Shown here piece by piece: positions 15,301 to 37,549 of a DNA stretch of 64,000 bases. The position numbers and the translations under genes were made by a program. Under the pieces are notes generated by a model. That model had not been told where the DNA came from and did not search any database. It was given only the letters and a program-made list of their open reading frames with translations. Position 1 is the first letter of the stretch. Each line of letters starts with the position of its first letter. The stretch covers positions 3,338,927 to 3,402,926 of the forward strand of contig CANTUZ010000004.1 in assembly GCA_947846985.1 (NCBI GenBank), given 5' to 3'. The DNA is from Fratercula arctica. Taxonomy: Eukaryota > Chordata > Aves > Charadriiformes > Alcidae.

Positions 15301-16268
15301 ACCTCAGCCCGCTGGCCCACCTCGCCTCAGCTCCCCACGAACCCGCCTCACCTCAGCTCAGCCCCCCGGACCCCACCTCAGCCCGCCGGCCCGCCTCGCC
15401 TCAGCTGCCCACGAACCCGCCTCACCTCAGCTCAGCCCCCCGGCTCGCCTCGCCTCAGCTACTCCCCCAGACCCGCTTCGCCTCAGCTCCCCCCCGGACC
15501 CCACCTCAGCCCGCCGGCCCACCTCGCCTCAGCTCCCCACGAACCCGCCTCACCTCAGCTCAGCCCCCCGGACCCCACCTCAGCCCCCCGTCCCGCCTCG
15601 CCTCAGCTGCCCACGAACCCGCCTCACCTCAGCTCAGCCCCCCGGCTCGCCTCGCCTCAGCTACTCCCCCGGACCCGCTTCGCCTCAGCTCCCTCCCGGA
15701 CCCCACCTCAGCCCGCCGGCCCGCCTCGCCTCAGCTGCCCACGAACCCGCCTCACCTCAGTTCAGCCCCCCAGCTCGCCTCAGCTGCCCCCCTGGACCCG
15801 CTTCGCCTCAGCTCACCTGCCCCGGACCCCACCTCAGCCCGCCGGCCCGCCTCGCCTCAGCTCCCCACGAACCCGCCTCACCTCAGCTCAGCCCCCCGGC
15901 TCGCCTCGCCTCAGCCCAGCTCCCCCGGCCCCCACCACAGCCCCCGGGAACCGCCGCGCCTCAGCTCCCCAAGAGCCCGCCTCACCTCAGCTCACCCCCA
16001 GACCCCGCCTCGCCTCAGCTCAGCCCCCCGCGTCGCCTGACTGACAAGAACCATCCGCCTCAGTGCCCCCCATCTCGGCTGCCTCTCCTCACCTCCCGCC
16101 GAAGAGAAGGGAAGGAAAAGGCGGAGCCGGGCGGACGCAGCACCTCCCCGCCCCGGGGAGGGGTAAGGGGTAGCCGCGATCCCCTGCTTACCCTCCGCCT
16201 CGCTGCAGCCGACCGGCTTCCTTCCGTAAAAAGAGCCCGCAGCACCACTGCGCCCAGCAGTTCCCCAT
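116..16268 (-). CDS. AP1AR: AP1AR (gadkin), AP-1 complex-associated regulatory protein; 10 coding exons
   Basis: Joined coding exons (minus): 16268-16192, 11103-11055, 9453-9427, 8607-8582, 7702-7606, 6948-6850, 3703-3642, 2993-2920, 2033-1905, 381-116. They sum to 906 nt, 301 residues plus TAG, against about 302 for the human protein; every junction has GT/AG and matching phase. Seen: an N-terminal MGNC with Cys4, Cys9 and Cys10, which suits lipid anchoring; a Glu/Arg/Ala-rich helix at about 60-135 that looks coiled-coil; and acidic Trp/Phe motifs (EDD near 150, LEWEDEEG near 210, LEWENDF in the last exon). Known of the family: gadkin sits on TGN/endosomal vesicles, binds the AP-1 gamma ear and kinesin-1, and restrains Arp2/3. 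The start is the ATG at 16268 (G at -3 and +4). The 3'UTR probably continues left of base 1, since no AATAAA is visible on this strand in 1-115. Confidence 0.96.
1905..2033 (-). CDS. AP1AR: AP1AR coding exon 9
   Basis: Residues 171-213, from RLSSDATVLTPNTESSC to DLEWEDEE. Acceptor TATATAG; donor GTATTA is weak, with only GT plus A at +3. Without splicing the frame would run 14 codons further to a stop at 1861-1863. Confidence 0.95.
2920..2993 (-). CDS. AP1AR: AP1AR coding exon 8
   Basis: Residues 146-170: SVAEDDLDSFLRNTKFQYEA, then FRSS. Acceptor CTTGCAG, donor GTAAGTC. The EDD-x-D acidic patch lies in the region known to bind AP-1 in gadkin. Confidence 0.95.
3642..3703 (-). CDS. AP1AR: AP1AR coding exon 7
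   Basis: Residues 126-145 plus two bases of Ser146: QHRQQRITQ, then NNGEYQ. Acceptor TTTCGATAG, which has a poor pyrimidine tract; donor GTAAGAT. This exon diverges more from mammals than its neighbours. Confidence 0.9.
6301..6385 (-). mobile_element. CR1 LINE 3' fragment
   Basis: Text such as GGTTGGAAGGGACCT followed by GGTCATCTATAGTCCAACC is the reverse complement of the avian CR1 3' region. Short and degraded, in AP1AR intron 6. Confidence 0.65.
6850..6948 (-). CDS. AP1AR: AP1AR coding exon 6
   Basis: 33 codons, residues 93-125, a Glu/Lys/Ala-rich helix containing QEEKLRLEEEALYAAQREAA. Acceptor ATATACAG, donor GTGAGG; phase 0 on both sides. Confidence 0.96.
7606..7702 (-). CDS. AP1AR: AP1AR coding exon 5
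   Basis: Residues 60-92, beginning RPLTEEEIADLKDRHYDSIA; start of the predicted coiled coil. Acceptor TTTTAG, donor GTAAG, ends in phase 0. Confidence 0.95.
8582..8607 (-). CDS. AP1AR: AP1AR coding exon 4 (26-nt microexon)
   Basis: GESPGSSH plus two bases of Arg60. Acceptor TTTTAACAG, donor GTAGG. Family-conserved residues. Confidence 0.92.
9427..9453 (-). CDS. AP1AR: AP1AR coding exon 3 (27-nt microexon)
   Basis: Nine codons, FENLVESDE (residues 43-51), between acceptor CCCTGCAG and donor GTAGGT. Symmetric phase 0, so skipping would keep the frame. Confidence 0.92.
11055..11103 (-). CDS. AP1AR: AP1AR coding exon 2
   Basis: 49 nt coding (G)SKYFRTCSTGEHFTIE, residues 26-42. Acceptor TTTTCCAG, donor GTAAGAG. 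Ends in phase 0. Confidence 0.94.
14937..16040 (+). repeat. C-rich minisatellite in AP1AR intron 1
   Basis: About 1.1 kb of irregular tandem units built on CCTCAGCTCCCCCCGGACCC, CCGCCTCGCCTCAGCT and CCCACGAACCCGCCTCACC. The reoccurring CACGAACCCGCC segment is spaced roughly 73-131 bp apart, so there is higher-order structure. The plus strand is almost free of stop codons in all three frames, giving long Pro/Ser/Ala reading frames that are repeat artefacts. On AP1AR's coding strand the array is G-rich. Confidence 0.92.
16192..16268 (-). CDS. AP1AR: AP1AR coding exon 1
   Basis: 77 nt coding MGNCWAQWCCGLFLRKEAG and a basic/Gly run. It ends before donor GTAAGCA and leaves two bases for the next codon (Gly26). 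The Cys-rich start followed by RKEAGRLQR is the recognisable gadkin N-terminus. Confidence 0.93.
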
Positions 16269-16590
16269 CGCATCCTGATCAATGGCTCCTCCTTCCTTCA
16301 GGCAGGTTCAAACCGTCTCCACCATCAAGGGCCGCGACGGGACGAGAAAGGAAAACCGCTGACCCTAAGAAACAAAGGGCCGGGCGACAGGCGGAGGCTC
16401 CGCGCCGACACCAGCTTCATGGCCGCGGCCACTGCGCAGAGGCGGATGCCGCATGCCCCGAGAGCTGGCACCACCCCCGGCGGCAGCGGACCGCCCCTTC
16501 CCGGGCGCTGAAGAGATGGCGGCTGCCGGGCCCGCGCGGCCGCCCACCCTCCTCGCCGTTCCCGCGTCCGCCCGCCTCGGCCCGGCCACT
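16192..16590 (-). promoter_or_regulatory. AP1AR: AP1AR CpG promoter and 5'UTR
   Basis: Dense CpG, no TATA box. On the plus-strand text AGATGGCGGC at 16514-16523 matches the YY1 consensus and CTGCGCAG near 16434 resembles an NRF1 half-site. This fits a housekeeping promoter firing leftward into AP1AR. The transcription start cannot be fixed from sequence. Confidence 0.7.
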
Positions 16591-16917
16591 TGCCTAAAAT
16601 CGCCTAATTGAGCTTAAAAAAAACCCCACATCTTCTCAAACCTGGGAACTTTGAAGGCTCTTCTTCTCAAGGACCGTCGCCAAAGGTATTGATTTCCCTT
16701 CCAGGTGTGGCCTCGAGGGATGTAAGCGTGAGAGGGAGGTTGATGGAGGGTGTGGAGGTCCCGTCATCTGAAGGGGGGGGAAAAAGTGCGTTTAGAAAAA
16801 AATCAGGTGGTTTACAACAAAGCTGCTTCGGGAAGAAGGCGGGAACATCTCATGATCAGCTGTGTTACCAGCACTGCATGCCACAGGTGTGATTTTTATT
16901 TTTAATTTGTTTTATTC

Positions 16918-17425
16918 AAAGAATCATAGAATGGTTTGGGTTGGAAAGAAACTTAAAGCCTACCCAGTGCCACCCCCTGCCCTGGGCAGGGACACCTCCC
17001 ACCAGCCCAGGTTGCTCCAAGCCCCGTCCAACCTGGCCTTGAACCCCTCCAGGGATGGGGCAGCCACAGCTTCTCTGGGCAACCTGGGCCAGGGGCTCAC
17101 CCCCTTCACAGCAAAGAATTTCTTCCCAATATCTCATCTAAATCTCCCCTCTTTCAGTTTAAAACTGTTTCCCCTCGTCCCACGGCTCCCATCCCTGCTC
17201 CAGAGTCCCTCCCCAGCTTTCCTGGTGCCCCTTTAGGGACTGGAAGGGGCTGGAAGGTCTCCCCGGAGCCTTCTCTTCTGCAGGCTGAGCCCCCCCAGCT
17301 CTCTCAGCCTGTCCTCACAGCAGAGGGGCTCCAGCCCTTGCAGCATCTTTGTGGCCTCCTCTGGACTTTCTCCAACAGGTCCATGTCCTGATGTTGGGGG
17401 TCCCAGAGCTGGAGGCAGTACCCCC
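16918..17425 (-). mobile_element. CR1 LINE, 5'-truncated copy
   Basis: Starts with AATCATAGAATGGTTTGGGT, the reverse complement of the CR1 3' terminus, and continues through the typical GC-rich CR1 3' region (CCCCTGCCCTGGGCAGGGAC, CTTGAACCCCTCCAGGGATG). Orientation is minus, with the 3' end at the left. No intact coding capacity. Confidence 0.9.
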
Positions 17426-18570
17426 CTCCATTTTGTGCAATGAAGAGAAATAGGGTATATTGTGAAATCCTGCATCTTGGTATATGTTCGCTACAGCTTA
17501 TATGCTGTATACGAATAAAAATTCCTTAATTAAACAAAGCCCACCATTGTCATTTCAGCCCTAAGAGGTCACTTGGGGCACCAGACAGCTTCATCCCTCT
17601 AAGTCGTTGGAGACTTCATTATCAAAAATAGTAAATAACGAGTTGTTTGTGTGACCCAACTAAAACACAACATCTAAACGACAGGGGCTATAATTTTTTG
17701 TCTTACTGAGGTTTAATTACAAGAACTGCAATGGATGATTCTGGCAGATACCACGATGTCTGAAAATTTCTGGCAAACAAAACAGAAAAACAAAATCAGA
17801 ACTGACGCTGCGTTGACGTTCTCTAGATGAACATTGAAGACAAACACAATGTGGAAGGCACACAGCGCAGCCTCATGTTATTTGGTATAAAAAGCTAAAT
17901 AATATATAAAAGAAATGCCATTGCCCCACATTCAAAGGATCCAGAATCCATGTTGACAGAAATTGTATCAGTGTCACTCAGCTCAGAATCCTGAAAATGT
18001 CTAATTTATACTACAGGTACTTAGAAAATGAAACTATCCAGTTATTCCTTAGTTTAGATACAGGGCTGTGTTCACTGTGAGACTACTAATTTAATTCTCA
18101 GAAAAAGAAAGCTCTTTTAGCTATTAACTTTAAAAACTCTTCTGCCCCTTTCTTGTTAACATGGGGGATGTCCTTTCCTGTGCGCACAGAAGATCAGAAC
18201 AGCTCACGGTAGCCTGCGTTTAAAAGAAGAAAAATACTCCAGGTTTTCAAAGGCCAATATGAAGAAGCATCGCCAGTAATTACACTTTTGAGGAGAGGAA
18301 TCCTGTTCAGGCCCCCTGTTGGCTATAGGCATCACATTACAAGAGGGTTTCTCTCTGTAAAAAAGGCTTTTTCTCAAATTATGAAGACTGAACTCGGTCA
18401 GTGCTATTCGGATACCAACAGGCTGTCAAATGTATGTGGAGCACAGGTACTGTGCTCAGGCTTGGCAAGATAGCACCCTCATTCCTCACCACCTTAATTT
18501 TCTCTGGCTTTAAATTATAGCACCAAACCAACTCACATCATCGTAAGTCAACAGTGACCTTATATATAAT

Positions 18571-18602
18571 TTTTTTTTTATATATATATATATATATAAA
18601 AA
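18571..18602. repeat. (TA)n microsatellite
   Basis: A T run followed by an alternating TATATA tract of about 20 bp. Confidence 0.85.
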
Positions 18603-18632
18603 GATCACTCAATAAACAACCCCCAAAGCAAC

Positions 18633-18788
18633 CTATAGCCAGAAGAAATCATCATCGTCTTTGAGGTAGTTGCTGATGGTAAAAGCTGGCATTACTGACA
18701 CAGCAGCAAGGCGTCTGGAATTAATAGAGATCCCATTGACACCGGGCACTGTCAGTAAGTGAGAAAAGCTGGTTCCCCGTATTGTTCG
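18633..18788 (-). CDS. Unassigned candidate terminal exon
   Basis: On the minus strand an acceptor-like TTTTTAATCATAG precedes an open frame of 51 codons ending in TAG. It reads RTIRGTSFSHLLTVPG, then NGISINSRRLAAVSVMPAF, then a tail of KDDDDFFWL. I do not recognise the family. Coding-like points: a plausible acceptor at the frame boundary, retained CpG codons, and a distinctive acidic/aromatic C-terminus. Against: only 156 nt, the upstream exons are not identified, and no clear AATAAA follows. If real, its upstream exons lie to the right, perhaps from the CDKL2 CpG promoter firing leftward. It could equally be a chance frame. Confidence 0.3.
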   Translation of the reverse strand, partial: RTIRGTSFSHLLTVPGVNGISINSRRLAAVSVMPAFTISNYLKDDDDFFWL

Positions 18789-20529
18789 CTATGATTAAAA
18801 ATAAAGTAGCATTGAAGAACCATCTGCACTGGCAAAGTGAGTTTTTGCAGTCTGCTGTGCAGGTGCGGTTGTGGTTTGTGCCTTTGGTTTAATGGAAAGT
18901 GGTGTCTCAGCGGTGGAAGAGTTAATTTGTTGCCAAGTTAGTGATCTATTAGCAGCGCTGAACAGATGCCAGGACCCAGAGAAGGCGCTTGCTACAATAA
19001 TGGTGCGCAGTAGAAGGTGGGAGGAATATAATGAATTAATGCCAACTGAGCTCCGATTTGTTTTTTTCCTGGAAATGTGAGGTCATCCTTGAAAGGTGCA
19101 TTACAGTGATTGCATGTAGAAAGGGAGGAGGAGGATGAAGGAGAAATAAAAACAAGAAGCAACAAATTACAGAAGGTGACGCGTACCGACATGACTCAGA
19201 AGAAATACGATAAAGGTTTCAGAAAGTCATATTGGAATATAGGATTGGAACTGGGAGACCTTTTTTTTTCTACAGCACCCTGGACTGTGCAATATGTGCA
19301 CAAACGTAGGAGAGAAACATCTGGGAATTAATCAGTAAAAAAACAACAAGGGAAAGTGGCTCAGCCCTTGCTTGATGGCCAGGGTGTGACATTTTCCTAG
19401 CAGCTGGACGGAGCAGGAGTTTTGCAGCTTTGCAGTCCTTTGAACAGGCATGGCTGTCTCTGCTCCTTCCTTCCTGTTGCTTGCTCCTCTTAATTTTATT
19501 TTTTTCCCCACAACTCTTTAATACAGCACCTTTGTTTCGGGAATATTGGCACAGAATGTCTTTGTTTCTGTAGTTCTGGTTTCCGATTGCTTCCTCCTGC
19601 ACGTGTCCTGCTGTGCCACTCATCTCCAGGGCAAGACAAGTCAACGGGAGCAAATAACATCACAGGCTGCATCATCAGTCGCTGTCTTCTTCGCTGGTGT
19701 GCGGGGGAAATTGCAAGTCTGTTGGATTAAGTCTCGATGGGTGAACACACACGTGTGCTCCAGCTTTGCTACATGGAATAGAATTCCCTATTGAAGGAAA
19801 CACGTTACCTTCATGCCTGGTGTTAAGTTGCACATAGTATGTGCAGAAAGTGCCATGTTTTTAAAATAAAACACACAGCAAGGGCACCGATAGACATCCC
19901 TTTTAAATTATTCCACCTTTATCACTGCCACGTTCTTAGCAACATAAGCCACCTCGCAACAGCCACGCAGCTGCTCGGGCACAGAATATTCATTAAAAGA
20001 ATTCGTAAGTTCTTTTTTTTTTAACTTGGCACTCTGCCCACCCCATGTTCTCATGCCAAGATTTGCTCAGTCATTTGTTGTTCATGTATCTTATGAGTTT
20101 TAAGAAAAGGAGCTCAAGGGAGAATGCTTTATAAGGCTTTTTTGCTCGTTATGAGCCAAGTGGATTTCCAGTGCTCTGAGGGTGGCTTTGTTAGGAAGGA
20201 ATCGGGCACCTCTTGTGCCATTAACTCACAAATTGGTTTCCTGGACTGAGGGGACGGGGACGGGGAGGTCTTCAAGGCGAAAGGAAAGGAGGAAATTTTA
20301 GGAGCCGTGGGCTCCTGTTGGAATTCTTGTGGAGAAGCAGGTGACCCAGAAGGGAAATGCCCAGTAGGACCAAAGCGCTGCCCAAAAGGTCCTGCGGTGC
20401 AATCCTTCTCTTCTGTGCCCTCACTACGGCATACAAAACGTTTTACCCCTTCTTCTAATGAGAGTCCGCTCTTAAAGCTTTTAATTAATGAACATAGAGA
20501 AGGAATCTCGCGTAGCTGACACCCGTACC

Positions 20530-33235
<12,706 letters not shown>

Positions 33236-35830
33236 CCTTATGGAGAAGATGACACCTGCCTGTAAAAGGTAAGCTTTAATTTCTGCAGCGTTGCCTTCTG
33301 GTGGCTTTAATTTCTGCTGTGTAGTCTTCTGGTATCTTTCAAATGGATAGTTTCATGAACACTTACCTAGTTGAGAGGTGCAGTGGGAAAATGTTTTTAC
33401 ACATTCTTGATGAGGACTTCTTGCTAGGACAGATTTCTTACGGAGGGCAGCACACACCTTTCTTCACAGGTACTGAAGCTGGCTGTAGAAGGTAAATCAT
33501 TTTCCTAAGCTGAGGTGCTGGGCATTGGTGTTGGAAATTAAGCAGCTCATTAAGTTGGGGGTAGAGGAAGGCGATAGAATAACCGAAAGGGGAAAGTGGC
33601 TGCCTTCAGGGGAGGAGTGGAAAAACTGGGTTGTACGTACAGCACTGTCAAGTGCGTCACTGAAAATGGACTTAGTAACCATGTCATACAATCTAAATTT
33701 ATTTAACGTAGCTGTCGATACCTGAGTGCTCTCCAAGCATGAGATAGGAGTCTGGAAGAGAAGGAGGCTTAGGAAAAGTCCTGGCCGTGTGGTTGGCTTG
33801 TAGGCTTAAGATCGAATTACTAAGTTTGAACTCTGCCACTCTATTTGCACTTTCAGTTAGCATTGTTTCTTATCATTCTAGATTGTTTTAAGCTGAGGCT
33901 TTTAAATGTGGTTTTAATAGTTTCTCATCTTGCCCGTTGAAAGACAGGCAGTTCTCTAAGTTGCTTTGTCTGAAAAAAAAAAACCCTCATAGAAAAAATT
34001 GTGTGATTTTGATTGTTGTTTTGCTTTTTTTTCTATTGGGGTATTGTTACCTCTTATTGCTCAGCATCTTCCAGGGAGTCTGCTGTACGTGTTGGAGTTT
34101 CTCTCAGCCTCTTGAAAGCGAGAAGTGCAATGCTCAGCTGAGGTTTTTCACTCTCACACTCATCCCTCTTTCCTCACTGAGGCTGGGCAGAAGGACTGCA
34201 CCTTCCAGAGGGAGCCGAAGTTGGGGAGAATAAAGAGGGAAGGAGACAAGGTGCTCTGGAAGGGTGTTCAGACAGCCACGAGCATGTCATGGCAATACTG
34301 TTAACACGTAGGTGCAAACTGTGCATCTTAGTTTTTTTCTTTTGGGCTCTGGTGTTTCCTTTTTGAGGAGAGGGAGCAACCGCTGACTCTGAAGTCTCTG
34401 CACAAATGCTGCACATGCTCTTAATCTGTATGAGGGTATTTGGCACTCACATGCACGTGATGTGATGGCTTAATGCTACTAAGGAAAAAGAAGAAAAAAC
34501 ATTAGGATGGGAAGCAATCCTGGTAATAAATGTGGGAGGAAAAGAGACCTTACTAAAGTTGTCTTCTGTGAAGCACAGAGGTTTAAGCGCGCAGCTTTAG
34601 CAAGGTAAGGACATGTAATAAATCAGAATAAAGGAAGCATGTCATCAGGGAGTCCCTCAGTGGTTTTGTTAGCCTGTCTATAACATCATTCCGCTTTTCT
34701 CCTCTTGATGCAGGCGGCTGAAACAGTGGGAACAATCCGTCTGAGCATCCAGGTGCTGAAGCCGCAGGGTCTCTGCGGGAGAGAGGAGGATCCCTTTCTC
34801 TCTCGATAGCGCAGCGGATTGCCACGGGAAGCGGCTCGGGTCCCGTCCCAGGACAGAGCTCGCACTGCCATTGCTGCTGGATTTCTTGCATGCAAAACAG
34901 CTCCTGAAATACTGACTTTCCGGCCCAGGGCTGGGCCTTGTCCAAGGTTGCTCCGAGGGAAAAAAGCGGTTGTTGGTTGTGTGACAAGGGCAGAAGTTGG
35001 TTTGAAGGATTTGGAAGGAAGCTGGGCTTTCTTTTGTCAAACTGCTGCCCGCTTGAGGATTTTCTCTTTAAATGAATAGGGAAGAGAGTAGATAGCTGCT
35101 GAATTTGCCGTGTTTTGGTGGGCTACCTGATCTGAAAAGCACCTTTGCCTTGACATAAATGTCAGTGAAGAAAACGTTTGTGCAGGAAATACAACGTTTA
35201 AATGTGTGTATCTTCCCAGCTGTCCCTTTGAACCCCTCGCTAATGCTCAGCAGCATGTGTGACCTTGTGTTAGGTCCCTTTTCCCTCTGTGCTTTCGTCC
35301 CCCAGTCTTTGGGCGGTTGTCAGGTGTTTTAACTGGGCCTGTTGTCTGGCTGCGGTGGGTGAATTGTGGCTGCTGTTAGTGGCGAAGGAAGAATATGGGT
35401 GTAAAATACCGCGCCGTGGCCTGGGAAACGGCTTCCATGGGCACTGGGTAACTTAAGTCATCAGTCCTTTAGGTCCCCTGGGGGAATGGGACATGTAAGT
35501 GTGAAACTCGACAGTGGCTTGTGAGGAGAAAGAGATGGCATCGCTTTTATCATAGGGCTGTTGAGAAACCATTTTTGCTTAACTGCCCTCACGTTGGCTG
35601 TTCTATGGAGTCCCTGCGTTGCTCACAACTGTTTTCCGGCAGCTGGAGGCTGTCGTCACAGCTCATACCCCTGGACGGTGTATTTTGGAACTCATCTTTC
35701 CACAAAATATGTCCTTTCCCATGGATGTATCACGGCAGAATGCAGGATGTCATCGCGTTTAGAGCTTTGTGGCTATGCCGCGTGTTGACACATACGTTAA
35801 AATTTGTAAATAAAAGGATAATCAAATTCC
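33236..35830 (+). other. CDKL2: Probable CDKL2 3'UTR region
   Basis: 34 nt past the stop there is a good donor (AAAAG then GTAAGC, at 33269). A strong acceptor (CTTTTCTCCTCTTGATGCAG) ends at 34713. AATAAA occurs at 34525, 34617 and 35809. A spliced 3'UTR ending near 35.83 kb is likely but not proved. Confidence 0.45.
35809..35814 (+). terminator. CDKL2: Candidate CDKL2 polyadenylation signal
   Basis: AATAAA, followed about 25-45 bp downstream by GT/T-rich text (GGTACTGGTGTGTGCTT). It is the last such signal before the purine-rich minisatellite. Confidence 0.4.
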
Positions 35831-36411
35831 AAATTTCTCGGTACTGGTGTGTGCTTACAAATGTAAGATGTGCTGACTGAAGTCTTCCCTGGCCTTGATG
35901 CTCATTTGTAGTGGTGGTATTACCTGCATTGAAAAATAAGATTTTTTTTAATCCGTTTTTATTTAACAGTTGATATATTTCTTGCAGCCATTTACAAGTG
36001 CAAGATCCCGACATCTCTCAGCAGCATCCGGACACCACGAGGCTGATGGTGCTCATCCAGTTTGCCCTTTACCTTCCCATTGCCAATTTTTTTCTTCGCT
36101 GCTAATGATGAACTGCTCCAGGTAGCCCAGTTGTACCTTCCCAGCTGGCCACAGCAGTCATTTAGCTAGCCATGAGCAAATGCAACCAAGTTATTTGCCT
36201 AAAATTGACCTACTGAGAATTCACTGGGGCGCAGGGGGATGGGGCAGCCCCCAGTTGGAACTGGGTGCCTCTCCCAGCGCTCAGCCTCCACGGCCGTGGG
36301 TCCTCATCCTGAAGCAGATAGTTTTCCTCCCAGAAAACATTCCCAGGCAACCTGTTTGCTGTCCGACTGCCTTCCCTACCCTGCATCGGACGGCCAAGAA
36401 CTTCCGTTTTA

Positions 36412-37347
36412 TTGTTGGGGGAGCAGGGGGGAAACCAAGGGTGGGGGCAGGGGGGGGAAGGTTTTACAGGAATGGAGGGGAAAGGAAGGTTTTGGGGGAG
36501 AGGGGGTAAAAATAGAAGGTCTTAGGGGAGAGGTGGGAAAAAGACGGTTTTGGGGGAGAGGGGGAAAGGGAAGGTTTTAGGGGAAGGGGGGGAAAACAAG
36601 GTTTTAGGGGAATGGGGGAGGGAGAAGGTTTTTTTTAGGGGAAAGGGAAGGTTTTAGGGGAACAAAGGGGAGAACGAAGGTTTTAGGGGAGAGGACGGAA
36701 AAAGGAAGGTTGGGGGGGAAAGATTTAGGGGAGGGGGGGGAAGGAAGGTTGGGGGGAAAGGAAAGGTTTAGGGGAGAGGATGGAAAAAGGAAGGTTGGGG
36801 GGAAAGGAAAGGTTTAGGGGAGAGGGGGGAAAAGGAAGGTTGGGGGGGAAAGGAAAGTTTTAGGGGAGAGGGGGGAAAAGGAAGACGTTAGGGGAATAGT
36901 GAAAAAGGATGACTGGGGGAAGGAAGGTTTTAGGGGTAGAGGGGAAAAAGGAAGGTGTTGGGGGGGTAAAAGGGAAGGGGTTAGGGAAGGGGGGGAAAAA
37001 GGGAAGGTTTTAGGGGGAAAGAAGGTTTTGGGGGAGGGGGGAAAAGGGAAGGCGTGCAGGGAAGGAAGGTTTTGGGGACATGGGGGAAAGAGGGAAGGTT
37101 TTGGTGGCAGGTGGGGGGGAAAGGAAGGTTTTAGGGGTAGGTGGTGGAAAAAATGAAGGTTTGAGGGGAGTGGGGTAAAAAAGGAAGGTTTTTTCGGGGG
37201 GGGAGGGAAAATTTTAGGGGAATGGGAGGAAAAGGAGGGTTGGGGGGGAAGAAAGGTTTGAGGGGGGAAGTTAAGTTTGGGGGAAGACAGAAGGAAAAAA
37301 GAAAGAAAAAAAATGAAGGTTTAAGGAGGGGATAAAAAAGGTTTTAG
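36412..37347 (+). repeat. Purine-rich minisatellite with TTAGGGG motifs
   Basis: About 0.9 kb of degenerate ~25-35 bp units of the form GGGGAAAGGAAGGTTTTAGGGG; almost all purine apart from short T runs. Many GGGG runs give strong G-quadruplex potential. It ends about 20 bp before the ETS-rich RCHY1 promoter. Confidence 0.93.
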
Positions 37348-37362
37348 GCTGGGGGAGCTAAT

Positions 37363-37492
37363 TTGGAAGCGCCGGCTGCTGGGGAGGCAGGGGCGGTACC
37401 GGCGGAAGCGGAAGCGATGGGCCGGAAGCGGAAGTTGAAGGGGCGGAAAGTGGAAGTGGCCACGGCGTCCGGGCAGGGCGGGGGCGGCGGCT
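37363..37492 (+). promoter_or_regulatory. RCHY1: RCHY1 promoter
   Basis: GC-rich, TATA-less. Repeated GGAAG cores, including CCGGAAGCGGAAGT at 37422-37435, match ETS-family sites typical of housekeeping promoters. It runs directly into the ATG at 37493. Confidence 0.7.
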
Positions 37493-37549
37493 ATGGCGGC
37501 GGGCGGGGAGGAGGGTTGCGAGCACTACCGGCGGGGCTGCCTGCTGCGG
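37493..37549 (+). CDS. RCHY1: RCHY1 coding exon 1
   Basis: 19 codons, [19 protein letters not shown]: start of the CHY finger. Donor GTGAGG. Confidence 0.93.

Noticed and set aside
14749..16597. Very long Pro/Ser-rich plus-strand reading frames (367, 431 and 611 codons)
   Set aside because: All three frames are open at once over tandem C-rich units; no domain or start context. Repeat artefact inside AP1AR intron 1.
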